Of a stretch of 10,127 bases of DNA, positions 5,617 through 10,127 are shown piece by piece. The stretch covers positions 1 through 10,127 of the forward strand of contig JAUWQS010000036.1 in the NCBI GenBank assembly GCA_030610915.1, given 5' to 3'. This DNA comes from Pseudomonadota bacterium (GTDB lineage Bacteria; Desulfobacterota; Syntrophia; Syntrophales; JADFWA01). Below the pieces are notes generated by a model, which saw nothing but the letters and a program-made list of their open reading frames with translations, was not told where the DNA came from and searched no databases. The translations under genes were made by a program, and so were the position numbers. Numbering within the stretch: the first letter of the stretch is position 1; each line of letters starts with the position of its first letter.

Positions 5617-5816
5617 CGGGAAGATGCGCATATCCCCACAAAAGCCCCTATAAAAACCCCCATAAAACCAAAAGCGGTTCTGCCTGAAAATCTGTATAAA
5701 AACCTGCCTGAAGATTTGCCTGTAATACAGAAGCAGATAATTGAAAATGTGTTGATTAATCCGAAATTACGTACGAACTTGCGGATATTGCAGGAAAAAC
5801 CAGAGAATTAAAATGA
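5617..5816 (+). pseudogene. Frameshifted C-terminal winged-helix remnant
   Basis: From 5617 to about 5765 one frame reads as protein-like: PTKAPIKTPIKPK, then AVLPENLYKNLPEDLPVIQK, then QIIENVLINPK. At the A-run 5764-5766 the natural continuation jumps to the next frame, where 5766-5813 gives ITYELADIAGKTRELK. Joined, 'IENVLINPK-ITYELADIAGKTRE' is the start of a winged helix-turn-helix like those at the C-terminus of AlbA_2/RecG-like ATP-binding regulators or some Fic proteins. One missing A explains the jump. There is no start codon or ribosome site, and an in-frame TAA (5614-5616) precedes it. The second frame ends TGA at 5814-5816, overlapping the helicase ATG as ATGA. I infer a decayed gene cut short at both ends; exact family uncertain. 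Confidence 0.55.
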
Positions 5817-8098
5817 TACCTTCAGTTCTGGCTCAACATGTAAGGCAGGGTGTAGAAGATTTTCTGAGAACAACATTCCCTGTATCCACGCCTTTTTTCA
5901 ATGGTCTCATAGAAAATCTGCTTAAGGAAAATGGGGGGATTTTCAAAGGCCCCTATTTGTCTATCCAGTTGCCCTTCCGTCAGGGTAAGAAAGGGTCTGA
6001 CTTTTTTCCAAAAATCCCCTTTAATTTTACCCCATTTCTTCATCAGGAAAAGGCATTTGAGCGCCTCTCAGGCATGAAGCCGCGCTCGACTATCGTGGCA
6101 ACGGGCACCGGATCAGGAAAGACGGAGTGTTTCCTTTACCCCATACTGGAACATTGCCACAGGCACCGGGGAGAAGAAGGAATCAAGGCGGTCGTCATCT
6201 ATCCCATGAATGCCCTGGCCACTGATCAGGCGGGGCGAATCGCAAAGATCATCTGGAATAATGAACACCTCAGGGGACATGTTACGGCCGGTCTTTATGT
6301 CGGACAAAGCGAACGTGAACCGTGCAGGGTGATGAGTTCGGACAGCATCATTACAAATAAGGATACGATGCGTCTCCAACCCCCGGATATTCTGCTCACA
6401 AACTACAAGATGTTGGACTATCTCCTTGTGAGGGCGAAGGATTTCCCGCTTTGGAAACGAAACGGGCCGGAGACACTGCGCTTTCTCGTTGTCGATGAAC
6501 TGCATACCTTCGACGGCGCTCAGGGCACTGATCTGGCCTGTCTCTTGCGCCGCCTCAAGGCAAGGCTTCGTACGCCACAGGAGTTTGTCTGCTGTGTTGG
6601 AACTTCGGCAACCCTGGGTGGCGAAGCTGAACAGGATAGCCTTCTGGATTATGCCGGAAAGATATTCGGTGAGTCCTTTGAAGAGAGTGCAACAATCAAT
6701 GAACTGCGACTCAGCGCCGGGGAATTTCTGGAGCGAAGTCTCATTTCGCGAATCGATATTGTTTCTGAGGACGAAAAGGGCAAGCTCGATCCTGAGTCAT
6801 ACGATGGGTACAGAGAATATATTCGGGCGCAGCACAAACTGTGGCTTGGCGCAGAGATACCTGAAGAAGATTTTGAAAAAGATGAATGGCGTGTTGATCT
6901 TTGTGAAAAGCTTCGAAGCCATCTTTTCTTTCAGAATCTCCTCAAAGTGCTTGGTGGGGGTACTCGTGGTTATGATGATATTCTTGGTGAACTGGAAAAG
7001 GTAACGCCCGGATTTCAGAATGCTGAGTCCAGCTATAAAACAAATCTTCTAAACAGCATGCTTGCACTCATATCAGAGGCACGCTTATGGAAAGACGAAA
7101 ACGAAAATTCTACAGAACCTTTCTTGCATGTCCGCTTGCAATACTGGCTGAGGGAACTGCGCCGGATGGTGGGAGAGGTATCCCAAAAACCCCGCCTGCG
7201 ATTTGCGGATGACCTTAACGAAGAACAATTGCAGGTTCATTTGCCTGTTGTGCATTGTCGCGAGTGCGGAAGCGTTGGGTGGACCGGATTGAAGCGGCAG
7301 CATGATTCTAGGGTGAGTACGGATCTGCAGTCCTTTTACATCGGTTTTTTCAGCGATGATCCCAAAGTGCTCTTTCTCTTTCCGGAGGAAGGGGATATCC
7401 ATAAGCTGGGATTGGACGGCGATTCATACTATTTTTGTACTTCCTGCCTGTATCTTACCTCACAGGCGAAACCTGAAAATTGCCCTGAGTGTAACCACAA
7501 AGACATTATTCGTGTCTTTGCTCCGAATACGCGTGTGCGTCGCAAAAATAGAATGATCGCTTTGCATAATTGTCCGTTTTGCGGAGGGGTCAACAGTCTT
7601 ACTCTTATAGGTTCCAGGGCGGCGAGCCTGACCAGCGTAGCGATCTCACAGCTTTTTTCATCAAGCTTCAACGACGACAAAAAGCTGCTTACCTTTTCGG
7701 ATTCTGTCCAGGATGCCGCTCACAGGGCCGGATTTTTTGCCGGGCGAACCTATCGATTTAATTTTCGAAGTGCTCTTCAGAAGTTTGTGTCTGATGAGGG
7801 TAAGGGTCAAACACTGGCTGAATTACCTGGCGCATTTATTCGTTACTGGTCCGACCGTATGGATAAAAATACCTACGTCGCCACCTTTTTAGCGCCCAAC
7901 ATGGCATGGTTCCGGGACTATAGCTATCTGGAAAAAAATGGTCGCTTGCCGGAAGGTTCCACTTTACGCACTTATGTGGACAGACGCATAGGTGGGAAAT
8001 ATACAGTGAGTATGGTTTCAGCGCGCGGATCGGCCGTACGCTGGAAAAGACGGGTTCTTCCGTGGCACATGTTGATGCGAAGCTTCTTGATGAAATAA
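5813..8098 (+). CDS. Large SF2 DEAD/DEAH-type helicase (COG1205-like), N-terminal frame
   Basis: This frame encodes 761 aa, of which the first 726 or so are authentic. Motifs in order: N-terminal MIPSVLAQHVRQGVEDFLRT; a Q-like HQEKAFERL; Walker A ATGTGSGKTE (96-105, K103); YPMNALATDQ (motif Ia); TNYKMLDYLL; DELH (228-231) followed by TFDGAQGTDL; and GTSATLGG (263-270, motif III). A long insertion then carries zinc-type pairs C482/C485, C542/C545, C557/C560 and C587/C590, before the second RecA-like domain begins with LTFSDSVQDAAHRAGFF. It should be an ATP-driven nucleic-acid translocase, cytosolic. After residue 726 the frame runs into 35 or so unrelated residues and stops at 8098, while the proper continuation lies in another frame from 7993, so a one-base deletion is inferred. 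The ATG overlaps the upstream remnant (ATGA); only a weak AGAGA precedes it. Helicases of this type occur in anti-phage loci, but no specific system can be named. Confidence 0.85.
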   Translation: MIPSVLAQHVRQGVEDFLRTTFPVSTPFFNGLIENLLKENGGIFKGPYLSIQLPFRQGKKGSDFFPKIPFNFTPFLHQEKAFERLSGMKPRSTIVATGTGSGKTECFLYPILEHCHRHRGEEGIKAVVIYPMNALATDQAGRIAKIIWNNEHLRGHVTAGLYVGQSEREPCRVMSSDSIITNKDTMRLQPPDILLTNYKMLDYLLVRAKDFPLWKRNGPETLRFLVVDELHTFDGAQGTDLACLLRRLKARLRTPQEFVCCVGTSATLGGEAEQDSLLDYAGKIFGESFEESATINELRLSAGEFLERSLISRIDIVSEDEKGKLDPESYDGYREYIRAQHKLWLGAEIPEEDFEKDEWRVDLCEKLRSHLFFQNLLKVLGGGTRGYDDILGELEKVTPGFQNAESSYKTNLLNSMLALISEARLWKDENENSTEPFLHVRLQYWLRELRRMVGEVSQKPRLRFADDLNEEQLQVHLPVVHCRECGSVGWTGLKRQHDSRVSTDLQSFYIGFFSDDPKVLFLFPEEGDIHKLGLDGDSYYFCTSCLYLTSQAKPENCPECNHKDIIRVFAPNTRVRRKNRMIALHNCPFCGGVNSLTLIGSRAASLTSVAISQLFSSSFNDDKKLLTFSDSVQDAAHRAGFFAGRTYRFNFRSALQKFVSDEGKGQTLAELPGAFIRYWSDRMDKNTYVATFLAPNMAWFRDYSYLEKNGRLPEGSTLRTYVDRRIGGKYTVSMVSARGSAVRWKRRVLPWHMLMRSFLMK
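7991..7996 (+). other. Frameshift site in helicase
   Basis: The N-terminal frame reads ATA GGT GGG AAA (from 7988), while the protein-like continuation is read as TGG GAA ATA from 7993. Restoring one base, most simply making GGTGGG into GGGTGGG, gives the smooth reading RRIGWEIYSEYGFSARIG. The site lies between the two RecA-like domains' conserved motifs. Confidence 0.75.
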
Positions 8099-10127
8099 CA
8101 GACCTGCTTCTTGAGATGTTGCGAAACGAGATAGGAGAGATGCGTGGTCTCAATGAAATGCCCCTTCGGCGCTTTCTCGCGGGCTTCTTTGTTCATCTAA
8201 AGAACAATGGCGCCATCCTGTATCCGGTACTAAAGGGCTATATTGAAAGCTGGGGGAATACTTACAGAATCACCCAACGACACATCAAATGGATGCCTAA
8301 TTTTGGTCCCAGCACTCGGGCGCCGGTGTTTCTGACAACAAAGAGCGATACACGCTTTGATCAGCTATTAAGCAGATCAGCAAACCGAAAGACATGGTAT
8401 CAATCCTGGGCAGATAAGTGTTTTACTCAGATTAATCCCCTGATCAGCGCCATTACTGACAGATTATATGAACTTGTTCTAAAGACATTGGTGGATAAAG
8501 AGCTTTTGGAAGAAAGACAGGTCAGGAATGATCGGGTGTGGGGGATAAAACCTGAGGCCTTGAGGGTCAGTGATCAGGTAATTCAGTTTCAATGTCGCCG
8601 TTGCAGCCACAACGTTTCAGTGTCTGTTTCTGAACGGGATTCATGGGACGGCGCACCCTGTCTGCGTTTTCACTGTAGCGGCATTTATGAGGAGCAGGAG
8701 GCACGTGCTGATTATTATGGAAAGCTATACGCGACAGGCGACGTAGAACGAGTATTCGCAAGGAAACACACGGGTTTGCTAACACGTGAAGACAGGGAGG
8801 ATCTGGAAACACGATTCAAATCCGGTGACGGAGAAAACCGGAATCCCTGTAATCCAAATATCCTTTCCTGTACGCCGACCCTGGAGCTGGGGATTGATAT
8901 CGGTGATCTATCGTCGCTTATACTCTGTTCAGTTCCGCCTGCACAGGCCAATTATCTGCAGCGTATCGGCCGCGCGGGCCGCCGTGACGGAAATGCTCTG
9001 AATGTTACCGTTGCCAATGCAAGGCCGCATGACCTCTATTTTTTTGCGGACCCCGAAGAAATGATTGCCGGTCGTATCGATACGCCGGATGTATTTTTGA
9101 ACGCGTCGGCCGTTCTGGAGAGACAATTAACCGCGTTTTGTTTTGACCGCTGGGTGGAATCAGGCATTACCGAAGCTGCCTTACCCGCCAGGATTGGACA
9201 GGTTTTAAGCAAGCTGCAGCCTGTTGATTATCGGAGATTTCCCCACAACTTTCTCCGCTTTATTGAAAACAGTCAGACCGATTTGTTTGATAGTTTTGTA
9301 GAGATATTTTCAGAAACGCTAACCGGTGAGTCTGTTGAGCATCTGAAGGTTTTTGTTGAAGGAGATAGCGCATGGGAGGACAGTCTGCGATACAAGATCA
9401 TGACAGGTCTTTACACCCTTCATTCTGAACGTGAATCCCTGCGCAAGAAGATCCGTACCCTGAACAGCAAGATACGTAAAAAAGGAAAAGACCCTGCCAG
9501 GGATCGCAAATATGAAGAGGAACTTGGTGATCTGAAGCGTGAAAAAAGCGCCCTTCAGTCTCTTGTTTCCGGGATCAATAGCCGTGACACATTGAATTTT
9601 TTCACCGACGAAGGACTCATTCCAAATTACGCGTTTCCGGAGGCAGGTGTAATGCTGCGCTCAGTTATTTATAGGAAAAAGGAGCAGGCACAGGAAGGCG
9701 GTAGAAATTACGATGTCTGGACCTACGAGTACGAAAGGCCTGCGGTAAGCACGATCGATGAGCTGGCCCCGGACAGCCACTTTTATGCCGGTGGGCGTAA
9801 GGTTAAGGTGGATCAGGTAGATATGGAGCTGTCGGAGGTGCAAACATGGCGTTTTTGCAACGACTGCTCTCATATGGAGTTGCTTGGAAAAGAAGAGGAA
9901 AAAACAGTTTGTCCCCGTTGCGGAAGCGCTCTCTGGTCTGACGAAGGACAGCTACGCCGGATGCTCCGTATGCGGCAGGTATTTGCAACGACATCCGATC
10001 GGGAAAGTCGAATAGAAGATGATAATGACGACAGAATACCAAGCTTCTATAACAAGCAGATGATGCTCGATTTCGAGGAACAACACATTACGGATGCCTA
10101 TAAGGTGGACAGCGAAGAACTTCCTTT
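7993..10127 (+). CDS. Same helicase, C-terminal frame, runs off window
   Basis: This frame is open from the frameshift to the window edge (711 codons) and completes the helicase: WEIYSEYGFSARIGRTLEKT joins the first part. Numbering with one base restored, it holds C928/C931 and C950/C955 as possible zinc ligands, motif V as TPTLELGIDIGDLSSLI (about 1023-1039) and motif VI as QRIGRAGRR (1050-1058). These are followed by NVTVANARPHDLYFF, a charged coiled-coil-like helix (about 1204-1253), DEGLIPNYAFPEAGVML, and a zinc ribbon C1349/C1352 with C1367/C1370. The NYAFP segment and terminal cysteines are typical of large COG1205 proteins that end in a DUF1998 domain, which would lie past 10127. No convincing internal start exists: the ATG at 8140 has AGGAG only two bases away. 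Unless the deletion is an error or is suppressed, this half is not made and the helicase is inactive. Confidence 0.82.

Noticed and set aside
7988..8002. Programmed -1 ribosomal frameshift in the helicase
   Set aside because: T GGG AAA does not fit X XXY YYZ, the re-paired codons TGG and GAA mismatch the tRNAs, and I see no evident downstream stem or upstream stimulator.
8116..8142. Internal restart producing a separate C-terminal helicase protein
   Set aside because: The ATG at 8140 has AGGAG only two bases away and the other ATG has no ribosome site; a product would also lack the Walker A half.
5813..10127. Naming the helicase DruE or DrmA
   Set aside because: The motifs fit several COG1205-type families, and the C-terminus and partner genes that would decide lie outside the window.

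Overview
This window looks like an accessory (genomic-island) stretch of a mesophilic bacterium with ordinary Shine-Dalgarno initiation. It carries two type II toxin-antitoxin (TA) modules arranged back to back, a set of small or unrecognised genes, repeat and pseudogene debris, and the first two thirds of a very large SF2 helicase. Nothing fixes the taxon. The mixture of TA fusions, repeat scars and a COG1205-type helicase is typical of large environmental genomes (for example Desulfobacterota, Nitrospirota or Brocadiales), but that is only an impression. By eye the left 3.4 kb is clearly richer in A+T than the helicase region, which suggests the segments have different origins.

Left half, minus strand (3421 down to 165): a promoter whose spacer and upstream flank each carry the palindrome TATCATATGATA drives an MqsR-like toxin (TTG start). 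Next comes an MqsA-type antitoxin (zinc finger plus HTH) fused to a C-terminal SocA/Panacea domain, and then a 65-residue GIY-YIG-like protein with a strong ribosome site. After an 89-base gap with an inverted repeat come two tightly coupled unrecognised genes (240 and 246 aa). Bases 1-164 hold no gene but show degenerate short repeats resembling an IS21-type insertion-sequence end.

Centre (3422-5616): a non-coding divergent region, then a HigB-family toxin and an overlapping 407-aa HigA-like antitoxin fused to an ImmA/IrrE-type HELVH domain. A perfect GTTCCCAT-T-ATGGGAAC operator precedes this module. A related block of about 120 bp lies directly repeated on each side of it (about 3674-3791 and 5476-5597), so the module may have been carried as a cassette.

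Right half, plus strand (5617-10127): a frameshifted remnant of a winged-helix C-terminus overlaps the helicase start as ATGA. The helicase has Walker A, DELH, SAT and QRIGRAGR motifs, several CxxC pairs, and no stop at the window edge. It is broken by a one-base deletion near 7991-7996, so it reads as two overlapping frames (5813-8098 and 7993-10127). Large helicases of this class occur in anti-phage systems such as Druantia and DISARM-related loci, but the partner genes needed to name a system are outside the window. No RNA genes or CRISPR arrays were seen.
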